This document shows, in pieces, positions 27,401 through 34,696 of a stretch of 64,000 nucleotides of DNA. The stretch is taken from contig JBBRND010000002.1 in assembly GCA_038230515.1 (NCBI GenBank), positions 156,257-220,256 on the forward strand, in the 5' to 3' direction. Position numbers and translations under genes: made by a program. Within the stretch, counting starts at the first letter, position 1. Each line of letters starts with the position of its first letter. Source of the DNA: JAPLDB01 sp038230515. Its GTDB lineage: Bacteria > Bacteroidota > Bacteroidia > AKYH767-A > 2013-40CM-41-45. A model generated the notes under the pieces. It worked only from the letters and a program-made list of their open reading frames with translations, had not been told where the DNA came from and searched no databases.

Positions 27401-28150
27401 ATGTACACAGCATTTATTGTTGATGATGAAAAACATCAACAGGAAACACTGGTTGATTTGCTGACGGAAAATTTTCCGCAGTATTCTGTTGCAGCTGTTT
27501 GTTCATCGGTGCCGGAGGCAGTGGAGAAGATAAAATCGCTGAAGCCGCAATTGGTTTTCCTGGATGTGGTAATGCCTCCGCACACGGGTTTTGATCTGCT
27601 CACTCAACTGGAGGAAAGGAATTTTGAAGTAATCTTTACCACCTCGCATGAGCAGTATGCCATTCATGCTTTTAAAGTTTCGGCTGTTGATTATCTTCTC
27701 AAGCCATTCGGAAAAAATGAATTGGGTGATGCGCTGAAAAAGTTTGAAGGCAAAATTTCAGACAAAAAATCTTCCCGTCACATGGAAGTGCTGCTTCAGA
27801 ATTTAAACAGTACCGCGCTCGATCATACTAAAATTGCATTGCCTACGCTGAGTGGTTTTGTGTTTGTGCAGGTGAAAGATATTGTGCGCTGCAAGGCAGA
27901 TAATACCTACACCACTTTTTTTATTTCCGATAAACGGCAGTTTGTTGTTTCGAAAAGCATGAAGGAATGCGAGGAACTCTTGCGCGATTTTAATTTTTTC
28001 AGAACACATGTATCGCACCTTATTAACATGAATCAAATTTCGGAGTATCTGAAAGGCGATGGTGGAACAGTAAAGATGACGGATGGTGCAAGCGTAGATG
28101 TATCGCGCCATAAAAAGGATGAGTTCCTGAAACAGCTTCGCAAAATCTGA
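27401..28150 (+). CDS. LytTR-type response regulator
   Basis: 249 residues. Receiver domain with acidic DDE at residues 8-10, phospho-acceptor D55 (LVFLDVVMPPHTG) and the Lys in DYLLKPFG. C-terminal LytTR DNA-binding domain (about 145-249): IALPTLSGFVFVQVKDIVRCKAD, YTTFF, and FFRTHVSHLINMNQI. These regulators bind direct repeats as dimers. It follows the LytS-type kinase; targets unknown, though the 21-nt arrays and hypothetical genes downstream are neighbours. Confidence 0.93.
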   Translation: MYTAFIVDDEKHQQETLVDLLTENFPQYSVAAVCSSVPEAVEKIKSLKPQLVFLDVVMPPHTGFDLLTQLEERNFEVIFTTSHEQYAIHAFKVSAVDYLLKPFGKNELGDALKKFEGKISDKKSSRHMEVLLQNLNSTALDHTKIALPTLSGFVFVQVKDIVRCKADNTYTTFFISDKRQFVVSKSMKECEELLRDFNFFRTHVSHLINMNQISEYLKGDGGTVKMTDGASVDVSRHKKDEFLKQLRKI

Positions 28151-28382
28151 GCCTTTTTTTTGCCCATCTGCCATCCTCATACCATTTTCTACATTTCTCA
28201 TACCACTATCTGCCAGCCTCAAAGTCTTGATTGACGCGGGCTTGCTGCCAATGTATTTTCGTTTCGTCATTCACAAATAAGAATGATGCATTCGAAAAAC
28301 CGAAATGAAATTACAGCCAACCATAAAAACCGTTTTTCGCAGAAGCGCTACTGATATTCGCAGGCAGTGGCGTAACACAACC

Positions 28383-28419
28383 GGCAGACGTGCTGAATCC
28401 CTGTTTAGCACGTGCTGCC
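28383..28419 (+). terminator. Terminator-like hairpin before array A
   Basis: Arms GGCAGACGTGCT and AGCACGTGCTGCC pair over 12 bp with one bulged base, with a 12-base loop, and are followed by a T/C-rich tail (28421-28438). It could end the LytTR transcript (233 bases upstream) or insulate or process an RNA from array A, which begins 20 bases later. Confidence 0.5.
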
Positions 28420-28438
28420 GTTTTTCTTCTTCTCTTTT

Positions 28439-28690
28439 AATACTTGTTGGATGCAATGAAATACCTGATACAAATATTCAAACACACCTTGCATTAAATA
28501 CTGCAGTTGTTTCATCCGTTAAAACGAGTGTTTCAACTGATGCAAGAAGTGTTGCATTACTTCCACCAAGTGTTTTAAGCCGTGCAACAAATGCATTGAG
28601 GTTTGCAACAGGTATTGCGAGTGGTAAAGCAAGTATCGTAAGCGATAAAATAAGTATTTCACGCCTTCAAACACGTGCTTGATGCCATAA
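28439..28690. repeat. Tandem array A: 12 degenerate units of exactly 21 nt
   Basis: Units start at 28439, 28460, 28481 and so on to 28670, with no insertion or deletion between them. The approximate plus-strand consensus begins AACAAGTGTTTCA, and position 7 is T in 11 of 12 units. The 3' half of each unit varies. Because 21 is a multiple of 3, open frames give 7-residue repeats: plus strand (T/A)-S-(V/I)-x-x-x-(A/K), minus strand x-x-(L/I/V)-K-H-(L/V)-(L/F). The minus frame is interrupted by a TAA in unit 4 and the plus frame ends with TGA in unit 12. The array lies 63 bases before the hypothetical gene at 28754, same direction. Whether it acts as DNA, RNA or peptide is not known. Confidence 0.85.
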
Positions 28691-28753
28691 AATATCGAAA
28701 ATTTTCTCAAAAAAGAGCTTTATTAAATTATAAACCTTAAAAACCAATTAAAA

Positions 28754-29371
28754 ATGAAAAAGAAACGCTACATCCCTGATGGGGATCCAAAACTGAAATT
28801 ATGGATGCAAACTTTTAAAACAAATATTGCTTTAAAAGCTGCCACACTCGGCTTAGCGCCAGCAGAAGTTACAGAACTTCAAAACTGGTGCGATGACATA
28901 ATTTCAAAAATTAATGATGTGTCGGTGGCAAAGGCAGCATACAAACAATCTGTAAGCGATAAAAATGGGCAACGTAAAATTTCTGTGGATGGAATTACTA
29001 ATAAAGCCACCGGAATTAAAACATTGGTTACATATACTCCCGGCATTGGTAACGACCTGGGTATTATAGGAGAAGACGATGGCTTCGATCCCCTCACTTT
29101 TAAAACCAAACTGAAAGCCATCATTTATACCGATCATGTAGTAATTGAATTTATGAAGGACCAAACTGATGGTATCAATATCTATTCACGAATGAAAGGC
29201 GCTGCTGACTGGGCTTTCCTTGCGCTCGATACTCAATCGCCTTATATTGATAACCGCCCTTTGCAAACACCGGGCAAGCCGGAAACGCGCGAATATATGG
29301 GCATTGGAGTGATAAACGATCAGCAACTGCCTTTGCACAGCGAAATAATTTCAGTAGTTTTTGGTGGTTGA
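28754..29371 (+). CDS. Hypothetical protein next to array A (205 aa)
   Basis: No signal peptide or membrane segment. The first about 85 residues look helical (MKKKRYIPDGDPKLKLWMQTF...KINDVSVAKAAYKQSV). A central part has TYTPGIGNDLGIIGEDDGFDP. The last about 80 residues look like a small beta-sandwich of the fibronectin-III sort (DGINIYSRMKGAADWAFLALDT, TREYMGIGVINDQQ, ending SEIISVVFGG). I have an impression that similar proteins are common uncharacterised Bacteroidota proteins, but this was not checked. Start chosen for MKKKRYIP, preceded by an A-rich stretch. Followed by a small gene after 23 bases. Confidence 0.75.
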   Translation: MKKKRYIPDGDPKLKLWMQTFKTNIALKAATLGLAPAEVTELQNWCDDIISKINDVSVAKAAYKQSVSDKNGQRKISVDGITNKATGIKTLVTYTPGIGNDLGIIGEDDGFDPLTFKTKLKAIIYTDHVVIEFMKDQTDGINIYSRMKGAADWAFLALDTQSPYIDNRPLQTPGKPETREYMGIGVINDQQLPLHSEIISVVFGG

Positions 29372-29394
29372 ACAATGACTTAAATTCCTCTCTT

Positions 29395-29568
29395 ATGCCC
29401 GAGCCCATTATTATCCCTTTCCGCAAAAGGCGCTACACCTTTCAGGTAAACTGCGAAGGCGTTATCCGCACCATAACCATTACTGCCGAAACGCAGGAGG
29501 TGGCTGAGGAAAAAGCGAAGTCAAAAAATCCCGGCTGCGATGTAAAGTTTATGTGGGTGCACGATTGA
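29395..29568 (+). CDS. Small hypothetical protein (57 aa)
   Basis: From ATG 29395: MPEPIIIPFRKRRYTFQVNC..., then ITITAETQEVAEEKAKSKNPGC and ending MWVHD. A compact beta-alpha-beta pattern with no signal. A longer reading from 29368 (MNNDLNSSL) is possible. It lies 23 bases after the array-A companion gene and probably shares its transcript. Family not recognised. Confidence 0.6.
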   Translation: MPEPIIIPFRKRRYTFQVNCEGVIRTITITAETQEVAEEKAKSKNPGCDVKFMWVHD

Positions 29569-29640
29569 AAAAAAAGTTGACTCGTGTTATTTTATTCACT
29601 TGATTTACTCCGATTATTAAACCAATAAAAACACATCGTG

Positions 29641-30588
29641 ATGAAAAAAAATATTCTGTTCGCATCGCTTGCAATGATTCTTTTATGGTCATGCACAGTG
29701 AAAGTAAAAGATTTTGATAAAGCAAATGCAGGATCAGCTGATTCGATTAAAACAATTAGTACTGTAGAGGCAAGCAAACTTATCTATGATCAGCAACTTC
29801 AGATTAGACAGTTTCCCCCTACTATGAAAATTTTAATGAAATTCAGCTATCATGGCATTTCATTTAACACATTCAAATATCTTTCAACTGAATTCCGCAC
29901 TAATTTTAAAAACGAAGCTGAAAACGTAGCTTTTGGTGGATTATTGCCTATGAATTCAATTCCTCCCCCACCATCCAACACAACAGATACCAATGGATTG
30001 CAATATTTTCTCTGCTGCAAAACAGACGCCAGCGGTAAGGTGGCTAAGTTGTATATTGCTTACAGAACAATAGATAAATTCCAAAGAAGCATTTCAGATT
30101 TTTCAATTAATCCTAATTATTCTTACAATAAAAGTATTACTCCTTTTTACTATACAGATCAAAAGCCACCTCAAAACATAACATGGAATGAGGAAGAAAA
30201 AGACAGTTCTTTTTTTCGCCAACCGGGTGATGAACATACTGATGTGGATACTACCGTTTCCGGATTAATAGTAGAAGCAGATAACAATACATTTCTCAGC
30301 CAATATGATAAATTCCTCCCTTCAAAAAAAGCGTATGGTTTTTTTCTTGCGAGTGAACTCGATGAATTTCGTAAATTAGATACTGATCTTTTAAAAGTGA
30401 AGGGCATCCGTTTCGCATTTGGTTATGACTATTCTGCTGATGAAAGTAAAATTAAAATCATGCTCTTTGCAGTAGATAAAAATGGAATAAATATGTTGAT
30501 TAAAACAGAACCTCTACCAGGTCAGCCAAACATACCGATTACCCACTACCCAATGATAGAACGCGCATGGCCTCCATCCGCTGATTAA
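29641..30588 (+). CDS. Hypothetical lipoprotein (316 aa)
   Basis: Lipoprotein signal: MKKNILFASLAMILLWSC with the lipobox LLWSC, so lipidation at Cys 18 is expected. The mature part is polar and Ser/Thr/Lys-rich with scattered aromatic residues (FSYHGISFNTFKYLS, YYTDQKPPQNI) and has no recognised domain or sorting signal. Probably anchored to the inner or outer membrane facing the periplasm. Followed after 5 bases by a membrane protein gene, suggesting an operon. Confidence 0.7.
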   Translation: MKKNILFASLAMILLWSCTVKVKDFDKANAGSADSIKTISTVEASKLIYDQQLQIRQFPPTMKILMKFSYHGISFNTFKYLSTEFRTNFKNEAENVAFGGLLPMNSIPPPPSNTTDTNGLQYFLCCKTDASGKVAKLYIAYRTIDKFQRSISDFSINPNYSYNKSITPFYYTDQKPPQNITWNEEEKDSSFFRQPGDEHTDVDTTVSGLIVEADNNTFLSQYDKFLPSKKAYGFFLASELDEFRKLDTDLLKVKGIRFAFGYDYSADESKIKIMLFAVDKNGINMLIKTEPLPGQPNIPITHYPMIERAWPPSAD

Positions 30589-30593
30589 TAAAT

Positions 30594-31238
30594 ATGGATC
30601 AGGAAAACATTCAGCACACCATAAAAATCATAGCCACCTTCACCACTCTCATCCCGATTGGTGCAGGAGTGCTGAGGTACAAAACAGCCGGAACCATTTT
30701 CCGGCTGTTCCTGTTATTTCTGGTGTATGGTTTTCTTACCGATTTTTTTGTGTGGCAACTGATGGAGGTATCTCGTCCCGCTAGTTTTTTCCTGTTTATA
30801 GTGTTCTCCCTAGCAGAAGCACTATTCCTGTTGTGGTTTGTAAAAGTGATAAATGCAACTCCTGTCATCACTAAAATATGCAACATACTTAGCGTATGCA
30901 TGATTCCATTTTGGATTTGCGCGCATTATGTTTTTCATAATTCCGAGCAGTACAGTGCATTGTTCGATACTTCTTACCTGATAATTATCTCTATTCTTTC
31001 TGCTTATACCCTCCTCAAACTTGCTGAAGAAAAATCTGATTTGCAGAAACTGCCTGTTTTCTGGTTTATGCTTGGCATCTTCTTTTACTGCTTCACTACT
31101 TTTTTTCTCTCCGGTTTTTTAGAGAGCGCGTTGCTGAAGAAAATCTGGTTCATCCATAACCTCATTAACCTGATGGTGTACATCGTCTTCACCATCGGTT
31201 TTCTCACTATCAGCAAATCTTCTCCTGCCACGAAGTAA
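30594..31238 (+). CDS. Multi-pass membrane protein (214 aa), function unknown
   Basis: About six or seven hydrophobic helices fill the protein (IIATFTTLIPIGAGVL, FLLFLVYGFLTDFF, FFLFIVFSLAEALFLLWFV, ICNILSVCMIPFWICAHY and others), with short charged loops and a C terminus ending SSPATK. The pattern resembles small seven-helix sensor-like proteins found beside signalling genes in Bacteroidota, but the family is not assigned. It starts 5 bases after the lipoprotein gene. Confidence 0.75.
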   Translation: MDQENIQHTIKIIATFTTLIPIGAGVLRYKTAGTIFRLFLLFLVYGFLTDFFVWQLMEVSRPASFFLFIVFSLAEALFLLWFVKVINATPVITKICNILSVCMIPFWICAHYVFHNSEQYSALFDTSYLIIISILSAYTLLKLAEEKSDLQKLPVFWFMLGIFFYCFTTFFLSGFLESALLKKIWFIHNLINLMVYIVFTIGFLTISKSSPATK

Positions 31239-31270
31239 TTTTCTATTTTCACGGCTTGTTTATTAAAAAG

Positions 31271-31293
31271 TACTGAGTAGTTAGTACTCAGTA
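31271..31293. repeat. Inverted repeat between the membrane protein and polA
   Basis: TACTGAGTA and TACTCAGTA form a perfect 9-bp stem with a 5-base loop, in the 112-base gap. The T-poor flanks make a rho-independent terminator unlikely. The words AGTACT/GAGTA recur near 43650-43697, suggesting a dispersed short repeat. Confidence 0.5.
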
Positions 31294-31350
31294 TTAAGAA
31301 AGCCGATTCCCCCCGTTGCTTCATTCTGCAATCTAAACTCTACAATCTAC

Positions 31351-34230
31351 ATGCCTCAAGAAAAAAAACTCTTCCTCCTCGATGCCATGGCGCTCATCTA
31401 CCGCGCCTACTTTGCTTTCAGTCAAAACCACCGCATCAACAGCAAAGGACAAAATACCTCTGCCATTTTCGGTTTCACAACCACCTTGCTCGATGTGCTG
31501 AAGCGCGAGCAACCAACTCACATCGCAGTCGTGTTTGACACCATGGCTCCCACTTCGCGGCATGAAGAGTTCACTGATTACAAAGCCAACCGCCAGGAAA
31601 TTCCCGAAGACCTTGCACTTGCAATTCCTTACGTTCAGAAAGTTTGCGAGGCATTTAATATTTCCGTGTTGATGATGGATGGCTACGAAGCCGATGATGT
31701 AATAGGCACGCTCGCAAAAAAAGCAGAGCAGGAAGGATTCGAAACCTACATGATGACTCCCGATAAAGACTACGGTCAGTTGGTGGATGAACACACCTTC
31801 ATTTACAAACCCGCGCGGGGCGGAGGTGTTGCCGAAGTAATGGGCGTGAAAGAAGTATGCGCCCGCTGGGAAATTGAAAGAGTGGATCAGGTGATTGACA
31901 TACTCGGACTGATGGGCGATGCAGTGGACAACATTCCCGGCATTCGCGGAGTGGGAGAAAAAACAGCCATCAAGTTCATCAAAGAATTCGGTACGATGGA
32001 AAATCTTTTAGCCAACACCGACAAGCTGAAAGGCGCGATGAAAGATAAAGTGGAAGCAGGAAAAGAAGCTGCCATACAATCAAAACGATTGGCAACAATT
32101 ATTCTTGATGTTCCCATCAACGTAAAATTAAACACGCTTGAAAAACAGGAATGGAATAAAGATGCGCTTAAAGAATTATTCAACGAGCTTGAGTTCCGGA
32201 GATTAGGGGAACAGCTTGGATTGACTGCAAGCGCAAACCCAACAAGCCCATCCCCTGCCCTTTCCAAAGGGAAGGGAGAAAAAAAACAGCCGGCTACGAC
32301 TCAAGGAAATTTGTTTTTTACAAATGATGATGATGTAAAAATTTCTCAAACACTCGAAGATGAACCTGCAATAGAAATTCCTTTGGAAGAAAGTTCAGAA
32401 GGAAAAACATTTAAGAGGATTAGTGATATTCCGCACAACTACATTATTGCTGACACAAAAGAGAAAAGAAAAAATCTTATTGATCTTTTATCAATACAAA
32501 AATCTTTTTGCTTTGATACAGAAACAACAGGTTTGGATGCGCTCGTTGCTGAGTTGGTAGGAATGAGTTTCTCTTTCAAAGTGCATGAAGGATATTGGGT
32601 TCCCGTGCCTACTGATTTTGACGGAGCAAAAAAAATTGTTGAAGAGTTCAAGTCCGTTTTTGAAAGTGAGAAGATTGAAAAGATCGGGCAGAACATGAAG
32701 TACGACATGGCTGTGCTTCGTCAATATGGTGCGGAAGTAAAGGGCTATCTCTTCGACACCATGATTGCTCACTTTCTTATTCAGCCCGACATGAGGCACG
32801 GAATGGATGTGTTGTCAGAAACGTATCTGCAATACACGCCCGTAAAAATTGATTCACTTATCGGCAAAAAAGAAAGAGGAAAAGAACAAGGCAGTATGCG
32901 CGATGTTCCTCTGGAGCAGATTGCAGAGTATGCAGCAGAAGATTCTGACGTAACGCTGCAATTGCATAACGTATTTGCACCACAGCTTGCAAAAGTGGGT
33001 GTGCAGAAGCTTTTTGATGATGTGGAAATGCCGCTCGTGCCTGTTCTCTCTGCCATGGAAGCAGAAGGCATCAACGTTGACAAAGATGCGCTGCTCGAAC
33101 TCTCAGGCGTTCTTGCAAAAGATATTATCTCCACTGAAAAAGAAATTCAGGAGATGGCTGGCACAACGTTTAATGTTTCATCACCAAAGCAAGTGGGCGA
33201 AGTGTTGTTTGAAAAAATGAAAGTGATGGAGAAGCCGCCCAAAACAAAAACCGGACAATACTCTACTGCCGAAGATGTGCTGAGCAAAATAGAAAGCAAG
33301 CATCCCATCATTAAAAAAATTCTCGACTACCGCGAATTAGTAAAACTGAAAAGCACCTACGTGGATTCCTTGCCTACAATGATAAACCCGCGAACGGGAC
33401 ACATTCACACTTCCTACAACCAGGTGGTGGCGGTAACGGGAAGGTTGAGTTCTGACAATCCCAATCTTCAAAACATTCCGATACGCACGGAGCGCGGGCG
33501 CGAAATCCGGAAGGCATTTATTCCGCGCAATAATAAATTCACGCTACTCTCTGCCGATTATTCTCAAATTGAATTGCGCATCATTGCAGAATTGAGTGGA
33601 GACACTGCAATGATTGAAGCATTCAAAAGCGGGGAAGATATTCATGCTGCTACTGCATCTAAAGTTTATGCCGTTGCATTGAACGATGTAACCGGTGACA
33701 TGAGGCGCAATGCCAAGATGGTAAACTTCGGAATCATCTACGGCATCTCTGCATTCGGTCTTGCCGATCGTTTAAACATTTCGCGCACGGAAGCAAAAGG
33801 CATCATCGAAAATTATTTCATGCAGTACCCGCAGGTAAAAGAATACATGGACGACAGCATTGAGAAGGCACGCACCACCGGCTATGTTGAAACAGTACTT
33901 GGAAGAAGAAGATACCTCCGCGACATTAACAGCGCCAACCAGACCGTGCGCGGCTTTGCCGAACGCAACGCCATCAATGCTCCCATTCAAGGCAGCGCGG
34001 CAGACATGATTAAGATTGCGATGATCAACATCCACCACGCACTTCAAAAGAAAAAGCTGCAATCTAAAATGCTGTTGCAGGTGCATGATGAATTGGTGTT
34101 TGATGTTTTTAAACCCGAGCTTGAAGAAGTGAAAGCACTCGTGCTTGATAAAATGAAAACGGCTTTGCCTTTGAAAGTGCCGGTGGAAGTAGGAATGGGA
34201 ACGGGGAGCAATTGGCTGGAAGCGCATTAA
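31351..34230 (+). CDS. polA: DNA polymerase I
   Basis: 959 residues, full length for the family. 5'-nuclease domain (about 1-290, FLLDAMALIYRAYFAFSQN, YKANRQEIPED, helix-hairpin-helix GIRGVGEKTA). 3'-5' exonuclease with an intact FDTETTGLD at about 388, KIGQNMKYDMAVL and AEDSDVTLQL, so proofreading is probably active. Polymerase with motif A SADYSQIELRIIAELSGD (about 734), motif B region RRNAKMVNFGIIYGIS and motif C QVHDELVFD (about 910). The linker between nuclease and exonuclease (about 299-309) is encoded by an inserted GC-rich palindrome (32248-32278). Confidence 0.97.
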   Translation: MPQEKKLFLLDAMALIYRAYFAFSQNHRINSKGQNTSAIFGFTTTLLDVLKREQPTHIAVVFDTMAPTSRHEEFTDYKANRQEIPEDLALAIPYVQKVCEAFNISVLMMDGYEADDVIGTLAKKAEQEGFETYMMTPDKDYGQLVDEHTFIYKPARGGGVAEVMGVKEVCARWEIERVDQVIDILGLMGDAVDNIPGIRGVGEKTAIKFIKEFGTMENLLANTDKLKGAMKDKVEAGKEAAIQSKRLATIILDVPINVKLNTLEKQEWNKDALKELFNELEFRRLGEQLGLTASANPTSPSPALSKGKGEKKQPATTQGNLFFTNDDDVKISQTLEDEPAIEIPLEESSEGKTFKRISDIPHNYIIADTKEKRKNLIDLLSIQKSFCFDTETTGLDALVAELVGMSFSFKVHEGYWVPVPTDFDGAKKIVEEFKSVFESEKIEKIGQNMKYDMAVLRQYGAEVKGYLFDTMIAHFLIQPDMRHGMDVLSETYLQYTPVKIDSLIGKKERGKEQGSMRDVPLEQIAEYAAEDSDVTLQLHNVFAPQLAKVGVQKLFDDVEMPLVPVLSAMEAEGINVDKDALLELSGVLAKDIISTEKEIQEMAGTTFNVSSPKQVGEVLFEKMKVMEKPPKTKTGQYSTAEDVLSKIESKHPIIKKILDYRELVKLKSTYVDSLPTMINPRTGHIHTSYNQVVAVTGRLSSDNPNLQNIPIRTERGREIRKAFIPRNNKFTLLSADYSQIELRIIAELSGDTAMIEAFKSGEDIHAATASKVYAVALNDVTGDMRRNAKMVNFGIIYGISAFGLADRLNISRTEAKGIIENYFMQYPQVKEYMDDSIEKARTTGYVETVLGRRRYLRDINSANQTVRGFAERNAINAPIQGSAADMIKIAMINIHHALQKKKLQSKMLLQVHDELVFDVFKPELEEVKALVLDKMKTALPLKVPVEVGMGTGSNWLEAH
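32248..32278. repeat. GC-rich palindromic repeat inside polA
   Basis: CCATCCCCTGCCCTTTCCAA followed by AGGGAAGGGAG, an imperfect palindrome of the same type as at 61211 and 61361. It encodes PSPALSKGKGE in the flexible linker after the nuclease domain and keeps the frame. Confidence 0.6.
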
Positions 34231-34275
34231 AAAATAATTTGGAGCGAAAGTGTGTCGCATCTAATTCACACCCAT

Positions 34276-34352
34276 CCCGCTATCCGCTATATCTTTTTTG
34301 CTTCTTTTTATTTTTTTTCTTTGGATAAAAAAGGATGCCGCTTCTATCGGGG
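34276..34352. repeat. Intergenic palindromic repeat element
   Basis: Left arm CCCGCTATCCGCTATATCTT TTTT and right arm AAAAAAGGATGCCGCTTCTA TCGGGG are imperfect reverse complements around a T-rich centre. The sequence resembles dispersed extragenic elements seen in Bacteroidota genomes; copy number in this genome cannot be judged from one window. Confidence 0.5.
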
Positions 34353-34405
34353 CTAACGAGTCAGTTCACTGCTATTAATTCAGAGGATAGTCAGCACTAA
34401 AAAAA

Positions 34406-34493
34406 AAATCCCGTAGGGATTTAATATTAATAACCACGGGTTTCAACCCATGGAAAACAAACACCCACCCCAAACCCAACTCCGAAAGAGTTG
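34406..34493. repeat. REP-like block of three short hairpins
   Basis: AAATCCC-GTA-GGGATTT (34406-34422), CCACGGG-TTTCAA-CCCATGG (34434-34453, one mismatch) and CAACTC-CGAAA-GAGTTG (34477-34493) lie in a row; the last is followed by AATAATTTTTTTC and could terminate transcription. The pattern resembles REP-like extragenic repeats of Bacteroidota. No REP transposase gene is in the window. Confidence 0.6.
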
Positions 34494-34655
34494 AATAATT
34501 TTTTTCAGTCCCCATTGTCCCCATCGTCCTCTAAAAACCTTATCACCTTAGTAGAAAAACACACCACACAAAAACCCCCGCTTCGTTGCTTCACATTTTA
34601 TTTTGCCCCACCGCACTCACATCTTCGTAGCAACTGAACTGCTAATTTTTAAATT

Positions 34656-34663
34656 TATCTTTG
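34656..34663 (+). promoter_or_regulatory. Putative -7 box for the restriction-modification gene
   Basis: TATCTTTG fits TAnnTTTG, 33 bases upstream of ATG 34697. No -33 box at the expected place. Confidence 0.4.
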
Positions 34664-34696
34664 AGGAGCAAAAAATAAATAACCTGACATTTTTCC

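Larger units (their letters stand above)
28151..28753. other. 603-base gap holding a terminator-like hairpin and tandem array A
   Basis: From the start: T-rich run, then short partly repeated words (CTCATACCA twice, ATCTGCCA twice, 28168-28222), a hairpin with T-rich tail (28383-28436), and the 12-unit 21-nt array (28439-28690). A plus-strand open stretch from ATG 28305 to 28682 runs through the array but shows no family features outside it, so it is not called as a gene. Confidence 0.7.
34231..34696. other. 466-base gap made largely of palindromic intergenic repeats
   Basis: Between polA and the restriction-modification gene. No coding region supported. Holds an imperfect palindrome (34276-34352), a three-hairpin block (34406-34493) and a -7 box (34656-34663) for the next gene. 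Confidence 0.7.

Noticed and set aside
28305..28682. Plus-strand 125-residue open frame before the 28754 gene
   Set aside because: Only the array part is periodic; the leading about 45 codons span the terminator-like hairpin and show no family features.
28439..28690. CRISPR array
   Set aside because: Units abut without spacers, are 21 nt and diverged throughout; no cas genes in the window.
28519..28710. Minus-strand open frame with LKH heptads through array A as a protein
   Set aside because: Starts only at TTG, no ribosome-binding site, and the same heptad frame is stopped inside the array (unit 4) while the repeats continue. More likely a by-product of the 21-nt period.
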